Positions 42,788-50,991 of a stretch of 64,000 nt of DNA are shown here, in pieces (positions within the stretch are counted from its first letter, which is position 1; each line of letters opens with the position of its first letter). Under the pieces are notes generated by a model. The model made no database searches and was not told the origin of the DNA. It worked only from the letters and a program-made list of their open reading frames with translations. The position numbers and the translations under genes were made by a program. Origin of the DNA: an uncultured Oscillospiraceae bacterium (GTDB taxonomy: Bacteria; Bacillota; Clostridia; Oscillospirales; Acutalibacteraceae); NCBI GenBank assembly GCA_902492455.1, contig CABULH010000009.1:79283-143282 (forward strand), read 5' to 3'.

Positions 42788-43702
42788 GTGAGCGACATGG
42801 TTTTGAAGAGACGGAAAGAAAGCGTGCTGGTGCGGCTTAAAAAAGGGAAAAGCAACTATCTGTTTCTACTCCCCTTTATGTCGGGCTTTTTTGTGTTCAC
42901 GGTGCTGCCGGTTTTGGCGGCGATTGGGCTGAGCTTTACCAATTTCAACATGGTGACGGCCCCCACCTTTGCCGGAGTATCCAATTATGTCCGAATGTTT
43001 TTGGCTGACGATGTATTTTTGATCGCCATTAAAAATACACTGCTTTTTTCCGTGATCACCGGACCGGTGAGCTACCTGCTGTGCCTGGGCCTCGCCTGGT
43101 TGGTAAACGAATTGGGACCGAAGACGCGGGTCCTGTTTACGGTGATTTTTTACGCGCCTTCTCTTACAGCCAGTGCTCTGACGATCTGGCAGTACATATT
43201 CAGCGGGGATTCCTATGGCCTAGTAAACAGTGTGCTGATGAAAATCGGATTTATTTCCGATCCCATCCAATGGCTGATCAATTCTAATTACAATATGGGC
43301 GTGGTGATCGCCATTCAACTCTGGCTCAGCTTGGGAACCGGCTTTCTTTCCTTCATTGCTGGTTTTCAGACCATTGATACCAGCATCTATGAGGCGGGCT
43401 CCATCGACGGAATACGCAACCGATTTCAGCAGCTTTGGTATCTCACCCTGCCCAGTATGCGCCCGCAGCTGATGTTCGGCGCAGTGATGCAGATAGCCGC
43501 TTCCTTTTCCGTGTCCAGCGTCCCCATGACCCTGACCGGTTTCCCCAGCACCAACTATTCCACCACCACCATTGTGACCCATATCATGGATACCGGGACC
43601 ATCCGGATGGAGATGGGATATGCCTGTGCCGTGGCCACCGTGTTGTTTGTCTTGATGGTGTTTACCCGGAATCTGGTTTCCCTGCTGCTGCACAGCGATT
43701 GA
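42788..43702 (+). CDS. Sugar ABC transporter permease (MalF-type), pair 1
   Basis: This 304-residue inner-membrane protein has six membrane helices and starts at a GTG behind GAGGGAGGC. The coupling (EAA) loop that meets the ATPase reads YEAGSIDGIRNRFQQLWYLT. Family members import oligosaccharides with a binding protein. It is the first gene of the 20-kb operon and is followed by its MalG-type partner after 46 bases. No ATPase gene is linked, so a shared MsmX-type ATPase is likely. Confidence 0.92.
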   Translation: MSDMVLKRRKESVLVRLKKGKSNYLFLLPFMSGFFVFTVLPVLAAIGLSFTNFNMVTAPTFAGVSNYVRMFLADDVFLIAIKNTLLFSVITGPVSYLLCLGLAWLVNELGPKTRVLFTVIFYAPSLTASALTIWQYIFSGDSYGLVNSVLMKIGFISDPIQWLINSNYNMGVVIAIQLWLSLGTGFLSFIAGFQTIDTSIYEAGSIDGIRNRFQQLWYLTLPSMRPQLMFGAVMQIAASFSVSSVPMTLTGFPSTNYSTTTIVTHIMDTGTIRMEMGYACAVATVLFVLMVFTRNLVSLLLHSD

Positions 43703-43748
43703 TGGACTGTAACTTCAGCGAGGCATTTTAACAAAGGAGCTGTTGGGA

Positions 43749-44606
43749 TTGAGTATGCGGATCAAGGGCGGCGTTAAACGATCCATCGGGGGAAACGTGG
43801 CCGTTCTGGTGTTTCTCTCTTTACTGGGCGTCATCATGGTTCTTCCTCTGGTATATATGGTGCTGCAGTCGCTGAAGCCACTGGAGGAAATTTATATATT
43901 TCCGCCTAGGTTCTGGGTCCAGAGCCCATCCCTGGATAATTTTAAGAATTTATTGGCGCTGACCTCTGATTTGTGGGTCCCATTCAGCCGGTATTTGTTC
44001 AACAGTCTGTTTATCACCGGCATCTGTACGGTTATTCAGGTGCTGCTCGCATCCATGGCGGCTTATCCCCTGGCGAAGGGGGATTTCTGGGGAAAAAATT
44101 TTCTGTTCAGCCTGATCGTTCTCAGCCTGATGTTTACATATGAGGTGGTCTTTCTGCCCCAGTACATCCTGATCTCCGCCTTCGGCTGGACGGATACCTA
44201 TTGGGCGTTGATTGTCCCCTCCGCCTCCTACAGCCTGGGGCTATATCTGATGCGGCAGAATCTCCTCAGCTTTCCGGATTCTGTTTTGGAGGCTGCCCGG
44301 ATCGACGGTGCCTCAGAAGCTAAGCTGTTCTGGCGCATTCTAATGCCCTCCATGAAGGCGGTCTGGCTCACCATGATCGTTTTCTCTTTCGGCGCGCTCT
44401 GGGGACGCTCGGATACCTCCTATATTTATTCAGAACAGCTGAAGAGCCTGCCCACCCTGCTTTCCCAGCTGTCGGCCAGCGGTGTCGCCCGTATGGGCGT
44501 GGGTGCCGCCACATCGGTGGTGCTGGTGATTCCCCCCATTTTGATCTTCATTATTACACAGAGCAATGTGCTGGAGACAATGGCAAGCTCCGGCATGAAG
44601 GACTAG
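43749..44606 (+). CDS. Sugar ABC transporter permease (MalG-type), pair 1
   Basis: This six-helix permease of about 285 residues has the EAA loop LEAARIDGASEAKLFWRILM. The start is uncertain. TTG at 43749 has the best spacing to AAAGGAG, while TTG at 43743 and ATG at 43755 are alternatives. It pairs with the preceding MalF-type protein to form the channel. The tail IFIITQSNVLETMASSGMKD is typical of the MalG end. Confidence 0.9.
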   Translation: MSMRIKGGVKRSIGGNVAVLVFLSLLGVIMVLPLVYMVLQSLKPLEEIYIFPPRFWVQSPSLDNFKNLLALTSDLWVPFSRYLFNSLFITGICTVIQVLLASMAAYPLAKGDFWGKNFLFSLIVLSLMFTYEVVFLPQYILISAFGWTDTYWALIVPSASYSLGLYLMRQNLLSFPDSVLEAARIDGASEAKLFWRILMPSMKAVWLTMIVFSFGALWGRSDTSYIYSEQLKSLPTLLSQLSASGVARMGVGAATSVVLVIPPILIFIITQSNVLETMASSGMKD

Positions 44607-44650
44607 AGCGAATGGTGCCGATAAAAGCAGGTGTTTAGCGGGCAGTGAAT

Positions 44651-46132
44651 ATGAGCAAAGGGCGTGACATATTGAAAATTCTAATAAAAATCGCCGCTCT
44701 GACCGTGATCTCCTTCATGGTGCTGACGACAGCAGCGGCAGCGGACACTCCTTATTATTCCTATAATTCTACAGAATGGTCAACGGCGGTGCCAGCTCCC
44801 GATACCTATACCTACAGCAAGGTAATATCCGGCGAGGGAGATCAGGCGACGGGAAAAATCATCGCCCCCACAGATTTCTGCTTCGACGGCAGCGGCGTGT
44901 TGTATGTGTTGGAAAAGCGCGGGCGTGTCCTACGGTACGACGCTTCGCTGAATTTTTTGGGATTCTTCACACCAAAATCGGGAAGGGAAGAGTATACGTT
45001 TAAAAATCCAGGCGGAATTTTTGTGGCTGAGGATCAGTCGGTCTATATAGCGGATACGGACGATGCCAAGGTTCTGCAGTTTAGTCCGGCGGGAGAACTG
45101 TTGCAGACGTTTCTCAAGCCGGAGGACGAGGCTTACACAGCGCAGACCTTTCAGCCCTCCAAGGTGCTGGTGAGTAAGGACGGCATGGTCTATGTTCTGT
45201 GCAACGGCGTGTATCAGGGTATGGTGGTATACGACGCGGCCGGTAATTTCGATTCCTTTTTCGGCAGCCCTAAGATTCAAGTGACCGCCAAAATCCTGAT
45301 GGATAAGATTTGGAAGAGGATTCTGTCTCAGACGGCCAGGGATAAAATCGCCCAGTATGTGCCGGTCTCCTTTTCCAATTTCGATATAGACAGAAAGGGG
45401 TTTATCTATACCTGTTCCGCGTATACCAGTAACAACGTGGAGCAAATCCGGCGGCTGAATCATCTGGGAGAAAACATCTTCCCCTATACCGGCAATTTTG
45501 GTGAGGAGGACGTGGTTTATTATCAGGGAAAATCCATCGTGACTAGCTTTGTCGATATTTCCGTTTCTTCCAATGAGATCGTCTGGGCGCTGGATTCCAC
45601 TCGCTGCCGTGTTTACGGCTATGATCAAAGCGGCAATGCCCTGTTCAATTTCGGCACCGAGGGAGAGATGAACGGTGCCTCCGTCCGGCCCATCGCCGTG
45701 GAAAACTATGGCGATGCGGTGTATGTGCTGGACACGACCCAGGGAAAGATCACCCAGTATAAGCCGACGGAATACGGCGAGCTGATTCTGCAGGCGGCCA
45801 CCCTCTACGCTGCTGGCGAATACGGCGAGGCTATGACGTATTGGCAGAGGCTGCTCAAGTTGAATACCAATCTGGAGATGGCTTACAACGGGATCGGGGA
45901 ATCCCTGATGAAAACCGGAAACTATGAGGAGGCGGTGACCTATTTTCGGCTGGGCTATGACCGTCAGCGGGAGTCCAAGGCATTTTCCCAATACCGCGCC
46001 CAGCTCTTTAAAGAGAATTTCGGCTTTCTGTTTGCCGGATTGCTGATTTTGGTGGCATTGCTCTTCTGCCTGACCAACAGAAAGCTGATGAAGCGGCTGA
46101 TCGATCAGATTCGACGCCGCAAAAGGGGGTGA
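44651..46132 (+). CDS. Secreted NHL-repeat/TPR protein with C-terminal membrane anchor
   Basis: The 493-residue protein starts at the ATG 44651 or the GTG 44645. It has a signal peptide (hydrophobic to about residue 30, TTAAAADTP). A beta-propeller of NHL-like repeats follows (about 60-370, with IAPTDFCFDGSGVLYVLEKR, FKNPGGIFVAEDQSVYIADT and similar). Two TPR-like helices come next (about 375-440), then a membrane helix (about 455-475) and a basic end RRRKRG. It is therefore displayed outside the membrane. It occurs with Yip1-like and DUF5696 proteins and sugar permeases in other Firmicutes as well, as I recall. It may bind the glycan or scaffold the transporter. Confidence 0.8.
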   Translation: MSKGRDILKILIKIAALTVISFMVLTTAAAADTPYYSYNSTEWSTAVPAPDTYTYSKVISGEGDQATGKIIAPTDFCFDGSGVLYVLEKRGRVLRYDASLNFLGFFTPKSGREEYTFKNPGGIFVAEDQSVYIADTDDAKVLQFSPAGELLQTFLKPEDEAYTAQTFQPSKVLVSKDGMVYVLCNGVYQGMVVYDAAGNFDSFFGSPKIQVTAKILMDKIWKRILSQTARDKIAQYVPVSFSNFDIDRKGFIYTCSAYTSNNVEQIRRLNHLGENIFPYTGNFGEEDVVYYQGKSIVTSFVDISVSSNEIVWALDSTRCRVYGYDQSGNALFNFGTEGEMNGASVRPIAVENYGDAVYVLDTTQGKITQYKPTEYGELILQAATLYAAGEYGEAMTYWQRLLKLNTNLEMAYNGIGESLMKTGNYEEAVTYFRLGYDRQRESKAFSQYRAQLFKENFGFLFAGLLILVALLFCLTNRKLMKRLIDQIRRRKRG

Positions 46133-46137
46133 CCGGT

Positions 46138-46752
46138 ATGGAAGCGCTAAGGCTAGTGGCAAGGGTAATGGTACAGCCGGTGGAGACCTATAACGAGCTG
46201 AAACTCCGCCGATACCGGAACTGGGCGTTTGTTTGGATCATGATGGCTGCCTTTTTTCTGTCCGCCGTGGTGATGCGCCAGTTTTATGGTTTTCGCTTTA
46301 ACTACAACGATATAGGCAAGCTAAATGTTTTCGTTCAGCTATGCATGACGGTGATTCCCTTCTGGCTGTTCTGTATCGCCAATTGGGCGGTGTGTACCAT
46401 CGGCAACGGGGAGGGGAAGATCAACGAGATCTGTACCTTTGCGGCTCTCGCCCTTACGCCCTATATTCTGTGCAGTCTGACGGCGACGGCTTTGTCCAAC
46501 ATCTTGGTGCTGGAAGAAGAGAGCTTTTTGCAGGTGCTGCTGGTGATCGGCGGCCTGTGGTCGGGGATGCTGCTTTTTCAGGCCATCCGTATTGTTCACA
46601 ATTATTCGGGGTTGATGACGATGGGAATTATTCTTCTCACAGTGCTGGGGATCGCGATTATTCTCTTTATCCTGTTGCTACTGTATGCCCTCTTCCAGCA
46701 GATGTATTCCTTTGTTTCCACCATTTATTCGGAGCTTATGTACAGAAAGTAA
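46138..46752 (+). CDS. Yip1-family membrane protein
   Basis: The 204-residue protein starts at ATG 46138 (AAAGGGGGT upstream). The GTG at 46129, overlapping the previous stop, is an alternative. It has about five membrane helices and the Yip1-domain opening LVARVMVQPVETYNELKLRR. Bacterial Yip1-like proteins have no clear function. In this type of operon they accompany a DUF5696 protein. It is inserted between two secreted proteins and may help assemble or place them in the membrane. Confidence 0.78.
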   Translation: MEALRLVARVMVQPVETYNELKLRRYRNWAFVWIMMAAFFLSAVVMRQFYGFRFNYNDIGKLNVFVQLCMTVIPFWLFCIANWAVCTIGNGEGKINEICTFAALALTPYILCSLTATALSNILVLEEESFLQVLLVIGGLWSGMLLFQAIRIVHNYSGLMTMGIILLTVLGIAIILFILLLLYALFQQMYSFVSTIYSELMYRK

Positions 46753-46762
46753 GGTGTTTTCG

Positions 46763-49024
46763 ATGAGCAGTACGCGTCCACTTTGCCTGGCTCTGGCCGT
46801 CTGCCTGATGCTGGCCTTGATCGGCTGCGGCAGCCAGAAGGAAGTGTTAACCTATGGCTATCAAACGAAGGATACGGCCGTATTGACCCTGGAAAACGAC
46901 CTGACTTGCGACGTACAGATCGAAGATATGCAGCAGGTAGCGGAAAGCAAAAGGCTGATGCTGTTCGCTAATATGGAAACCGCCGCCTTCGCCGTGGTGG
47001 ATAAATCCAATTACAGGATATACCGCAGCAATCCGGAACATCCGGAGGAGGACGAGGCGGCGCAGGGAGTCTATAAGAACTGGCTAAAGTCGCAGATCCT
47101 GGTGCATGACGTGCTGAAGGCCAGCAAAACCTTTAAAACAAAGAACTCCTATCTCGCCAGCTATTCCAGAGGGGGCGTTACCGTAGCCCGCATTGAGGGA
47201 GGAATCCAGGTCTCCTACCATTTCCCGCAGGAGGATTACACGATTCCGGTGGAGTTCCGTCTATTGGACGACAGCTTTGTGGCGGAGGTAGATGTGGAAA
47301 ACATACGGGAAAACGGCGAAGAGGTCATCATGGGCGTCAGCCTGCTACCGATGTTCGGCTGCACCGATACCGACGACGGCTATTTTTTGCTTGCCAACGG
47401 CAGCGGGGCGCTGGTGCATTTTGATCAGCCTAAGACCTACGCCTCCTCTTATCACGCTAAGATTTACGGTGCCGATCCCGCCTTTGTCTCCGAATCCGTC
47501 AAGAACCTCCAGGAGAATTATTCTCTGCCGGTTTTCGGTATTCAAAACGGCGGCGCCGCCCTGTTCGCCGTCTGCGAGGAGGGGGACGCCAACGGGTATG
47601 TAAACGCGGCGGCCAAGGGGCAGTACACTGGCAGCAGCTTCGCCTACTTTGAGTACGATCTTCGCTCATATCAGACCATTCTGGTAGGAGATAAAACCAG
47701 TTCCGATTCCAAGAATGTGGTGACCTTTGAAAAGGGGGATATTCAGAACGGCAATATCCGGGTTCGATATTTCCTACTGAATGAATCAGAATCGGGAACA
47801 GCTGGCATGGCTGCCGTCTATCGGCAGTATCTCATCAAAACGCAGGGGCTGACTCCTGCCGTTGGCGAAAAAGTGCCGTTATACCTATCCGTGTTGGCGG
47901 CGGCAAAACGGCAGACCTCCATTTTGGGCATCCGCGTGGACCGTGTGGAGGCCATGACCACCTATCGTCAGGCGGCGGATATGGTCACCGACCTGCATAG
48001 CAACGGCGTGGAATCGGTGGAGCTGCTGCTGGAGGAGTGGAGCCGGGAACAGCTTGACGGAAAGATCACGGCGGCATTCGATCCGGCCGGTCAATTGGGA
48101 AGCGGCCAGGAATTCCACTCTCTGCTGGAGCAGCTGAAGGAAGCGGGAGGACTTACGCTGACAGGAGAATTCATCAGCTTTACCAAGGGTTCCTCCTTCG
48201 CGTCGAAAAACGCTGATTCCATCAAGGATGTCAACGGCGGCTCCATCGTCCAGAAAAAGTTCAAGATCAATACCCTGTATCCCGACAGCAGCCAGCCCGA
48301 CGGGCGGATTTTGAATATGGCGGGGATTCGGAAGGTGTTTTTGAATTTCACTTCATCGTTTCAAAAAGCGGCTCCCGCCAAGCTGTCCCTGGGTTCCTTG
48401 GGGAATACGCTGCCGACGGATTTCTCTGCGGAGGGCACCCGACGGTACGCCGCCGAGCTGTGCATCCGGCAGCTGTTGGCGGATGCCAGCCCGACCACCG
48501 GACTGGTGGGCGATAACGCCAACGCCTATGCGCTGCCTTATGTCACCGCCGTGATCAATCTACCCGCCCGCACCACCGAATTCACTATAGTGGATGCCTC
48601 CGTGCCCTTTTATCAGATGGTGCTGCACGGCGTTATGCCGCTGGTCTCCAGGCCGCTGAACAAATACGGCTCTCCCGAGACGGAATTCCTCAAGTGCATG
48701 GAAACGGGGATGATCCCCCAATATCAGGTGATGCACCGGCAGAACGCCAACCTTAAGGAAACCCAGCAATCCTCTTATTACGCCGGTACCTTCAGCGACT
48801 GGCGGGACACCATCATAAAGCAGTACGCCGCCTATCTTCCGGTTTATGAAACCGTTGCCGACGCCTATATCAGCGACTGGGAAATGATGGCGCCGGGAAT
48901 CTATAAAACCACCTATGACAACGACTGGGCGGTGGTGGTGAATTATACCGATGAAGCCTATGTCTGCGGCGAGTCTACGGTTGAATCCATGAACTTTCTG
49001 CTCATGAGGGAGGAAGGGCAATGA
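46763..49024 (+). CDS. DUF5696 lipoprotein
   Basis: I start it at 46763 (MSSTRPLCLALAVCLMLALI), 10 bases after the Yip1 stop. The lipobox LALIGC gives a Cys anchor near residue 22. The 753-residue product fits DUF5696 proteins of Paenibacillus and Clostridia sugar operons, which have a beta-rich N-terminal half and a probable TIM-barrel-like C-terminal half. Segments include YRIYRSNPEHPEEDEAAQGV and EFTIVDASVPFYQMVLHGVM. The order resembles a glycoside hydrolase fold, but I cannot point to catalytic residues. Its stop overlaps the next permease start by four bases, so translation is coupled to the transporter. Confidence 0.8.
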   Translation: MSSTRPLCLALAVCLMLALIGCGSQKEVLTYGYQTKDTAVLTLENDLTCDVQIEDMQQVAESKRLMLFANMETAAFAVVDKSNYRIYRSNPEHPEEDEAAQGVYKNWLKSQILVHDVLKASKTFKTKNSYLASYSRGGVTVARIEGGIQVSYHFPQEDYTIPVEFRLLDDSFVAEVDVENIRENGEEVIMGVSLLPMFGCTDTDDGYFLLANGSGALVHFDQPKTYASSYHAKIYGADPAFVSESVKNLQENYSLPVFGIQNGGAALFAVCEEGDANGYVNAAAKGQYTGSSFAYFEYDLRSYQTILVGDKTSSDSKNVVTFEKGDIQNGNIRVRYFLLNESESGTAGMAAVYRQYLIKTQGLTPAVGEKVPLYLSVLAAAKRQTSILGIRVDRVEAMTTYRQAADMVTDLHSNGVESVELLLEEWSREQLDGKITAAFDPAGQLGSGQEFHSLLEQLKEAGGLTLTGEFISFTKGSSFASKNADSIKDVNGGSIVQKKFKINTLYPDSSQPDGRILNMAGIRKVFLNFTSSFQKAAPAKLSLGSLGNTLPTDFSAEGTRRYAAELCIRQLLADASPTTGLVGDNANAYALPYVTAVINLPARTTEFTIVDASVPFYQMVLHGVMPLVSRPLNKYGSPETEFLKCMETGMIPQYQVMHRQNANLKETQQSSYYAGTFSDWRDTIIKQYAAYLPVYETVADAYISDWEMMAPGIYKTTYDNDWAVVVNYTDEAYVCGESTVESMNFLLMREEGQ

Positions 49025-49923
49025 AACGGTTGACAACTTTCAGAAAACTGCCCTATGAGCGGCAAAAATCAGTGGTGGGCTGGTATTTTGTGCTGCCCTG
49101 GGTGGTGGGGCTGATTGTCTTTTTTATCTTCCCACTGATCGAATCCATTCGCTACAGCTTCGGGGAGTTGGTGCTGGATGAAGTGGGCTATCACATCAAT
49201 TTCGTGGGGATTTCCAATTACTATCGGATTTTTGTGGAGGACTCCGATTTCCTGCGCAAGGTGGTTTCTTCTCTGTCCTCCATTGTCATGCAGGTTCCCA
49301 TCATCGTTATTTTCAGCCTCTTCATATCCATTTTGCTGAATCAGAAGTTCATCGGCAGGACCTTTGTGCGGGCCACATTTTTTCTACCGGTGATTATCGC
49401 CAACGGCATCATTATCACCATTATTTCTGGCGACGTATTTTCACAGGGCGTGATGGAAAACGCCGGCTCGTCTCAGCTGTTTAAAACAGAGTTTTTGCAA
49501 TCGCTACTGCTGGAATCCGGCTTTGGGGAAAGCTTCGTTTCCGGGCTGACCGATCTGGTGGACGGCATCTTCGGGCTGATCTGGAAATCCGGCATTCAGA
49601 TTCTGGTTTTTCTGGCGGCTTTGCAGACGATTCCGGAATCCATGTATGAGGCTTCCAAAATGGAGGGCGCTACCGGCTGGGAAATATTCTGGAAGATTAC
49701 CTTTCCCATGATTTCCCCCATGATTCTGCTGAATCTGATTTACACCATTATCGACAGCTTCACCGACTACAGCAATGTGGTGATGCTGTATATCAATACC
49801 TTCGCCGAAAATATGCAGATGTCCATCAGTTCGGCCATGTCCTGGAGCTATTTTCTCATTGTGCTGGTTCTTATAGCGGCGGTATACGCATTCGTCAACA
49901 AACGGGTATTCTATCAGGTTTAG
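49021..49923 (+). CDS. Sugar ABC transporter permease (MalF-type), pair 2
   Basis: This 300-residue six-helix permease has the EAA loop YEASKMEGATGWEIFWKITF. It begins inside the end of the DUF5696 gene (ATGA overlap). A longer external loop (about residues 145-185) than in pair 1 suggests a different binding-protein partner. It pairs with the following gene. Confidence 0.92.
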   Translation: MKRLTTFRKLPYERQKSVVGWYFVLPWVVGLIVFFIFPLIESIRYSFGELVLDEVGYHINFVGISNYYRIFVEDSDFLRKVVSSLSSIVMQVPIIVIFSLFISILLNQKFIGRTFVRATFFLPVIIANGIIITIISGDVFSQGVMENAGSSQLFKTEFLQSLLLESGFGESFVSGLTDLVDGIFGLIWKSGIQILVFLAALQTIPESMYEASKMEGATGWEIFWKITFPMISPMILLNLIYTIIDSFTDYSNVVMLYINTFAENMQMSISSAMSWSYFLIVLVLIAAVYAFVNKRVFYQV

Positions 49924-49937
49924 AAAGGGGGAGACAG

Positions 49938-50930
49938 ATGCAGATAAAATCAAAGACGCTTCCATCGGAATACAACGCTTTGGCCGTCAAAAAAGCCCTC
50001 TTCCGCTTTTCCAAAATACTCTGGAAGATTTTCCGCACCTTTTTGCTGACCGGTCTATGCTTCGTGTTGCTGTATCCCCTGATCTACATGGTGGTGATGA
50101 CCTTCCGCCCCAGCGAGGAGGTGCTGGATCCCACAGTGATCTGGATATCTAAATCGCTGACCCTGGAGAATCTGAAAAATGCCGTTCAGGTCATGGATTA
50201 CAAAAATGCGCTGCTGACCTCCCTGCAGATCAACGTGGGCAGCACCATTATGCAGGTGCTGATCTGCGCGGTGGTGGGCTACGGCTTCGCCCGCTTTGAA
50301 TTCAAGGGAAAAAAGATTTTGTTTGTGTTCGTCATCATGACGATTCTGATCCCGCCCCAGATCACCGTTACGCCGCTGTTTATGACTTATAAAAATTTCA
50401 GCTTTCTGGGTGTCGGGAAGCTGATAGGACTGTTCACCGGGGAGCCGCTGGTGGTGAATCTTCTGAATACGCCCCTGACCTTCTATCTTCCGGCCATTCT
50501 GGGAATGGGCCTGAAATCCGGGTTGATCATTTTTCTCTTCCGCCAGTTTTTCCGCGGCCTGCCCAAGGAGCTGGAGGATGCCGCCTCCATTGATGGCTGC
50601 GGCTTCTTCTCCATTTTCATGCGGATCATGATCCCTAACGCCGCCTCCGTTTTTCTGGTGACTTTCATCCTCTCATTGGTGTGGTACTGGAACGATTATT
50701 ACATTAGCTCCATGTTTATGAACAACCTGCACACGGTGTCTACGGCGCTGGCAAAGCTGAAAACCACCTCCGCCATGATCACGGGCAATGCGGCACAGTT
50801 TGATCCTTATGCGGTCGTCACCCTGATGCAGGCGGGATGCCTGCTGACGATTGCCCCCGTTCTGGCGGTATATGTGGTCTGCCAGAAATATTTCGTGCAG
50901 GGCGTGGAACGCTCCGGCCTGGTCGGATAA
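49938..50930 (+). CDS. Sugar ABC transporter permease (MalG-type), pair 2
   Basis: This 330-residue permease has six helices and an N-terminal extension of about 30 residues (MQIKSKTLPSEYNALAVKKA). The EAA loop reads LEDAASIDGCGFFSIFMRIM. It lies 14 bases after its partner, with GAAAGGGGGAGA upstream. A weak hairpin with CATTCG/CGAATG arms and TTTT (50952-50973) follows the stop and may reduce read-through to the surface-protein genes. Confidence 0.92.
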   Translation: MQIKSKTLPSEYNALAVKKALFRFSKILWKIFRTFLLTGLCFVLLYPLIYMVVMTFRPSEEVLDPTVIWISKSLTLENLKNAVQVMDYKNALLTSLQINVGSTIMQVLICAVVGYGFARFEFKGKKILFVFVIMTILIPPQITVTPLFMTYKNFSFLGVGKLIGLFTGEPLVVNLLNTPLTFYLPAILGMGLKSGLIIFLFRQFFRGLPKELEDAASIDGCGFFSIFMRIMIPNAASVFLVTFILSLVWYWNDYYISSMFMNNLHTVSTALAKLKTTSAMITGNAAQFDPYAVVTLMQAGCLLTIAPVLAVYVVCQKYFVQGVERSGLVG

Positions 50931-50991
50931 CCCTATACCCCGGCATTCGCAAACCGAATGTTTTAATAAAGAGTGAAAGGAAGAAGAGATT

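Noticed and set aside
44930..46162. 410-codon minus-strand frame opposite the NHL/TPR gene
   Set aside because: It is opposite a well-supported gene inside a + strand operon. Its sequence has random-looking His/Gln-rich composition and no ribosome-binding site.
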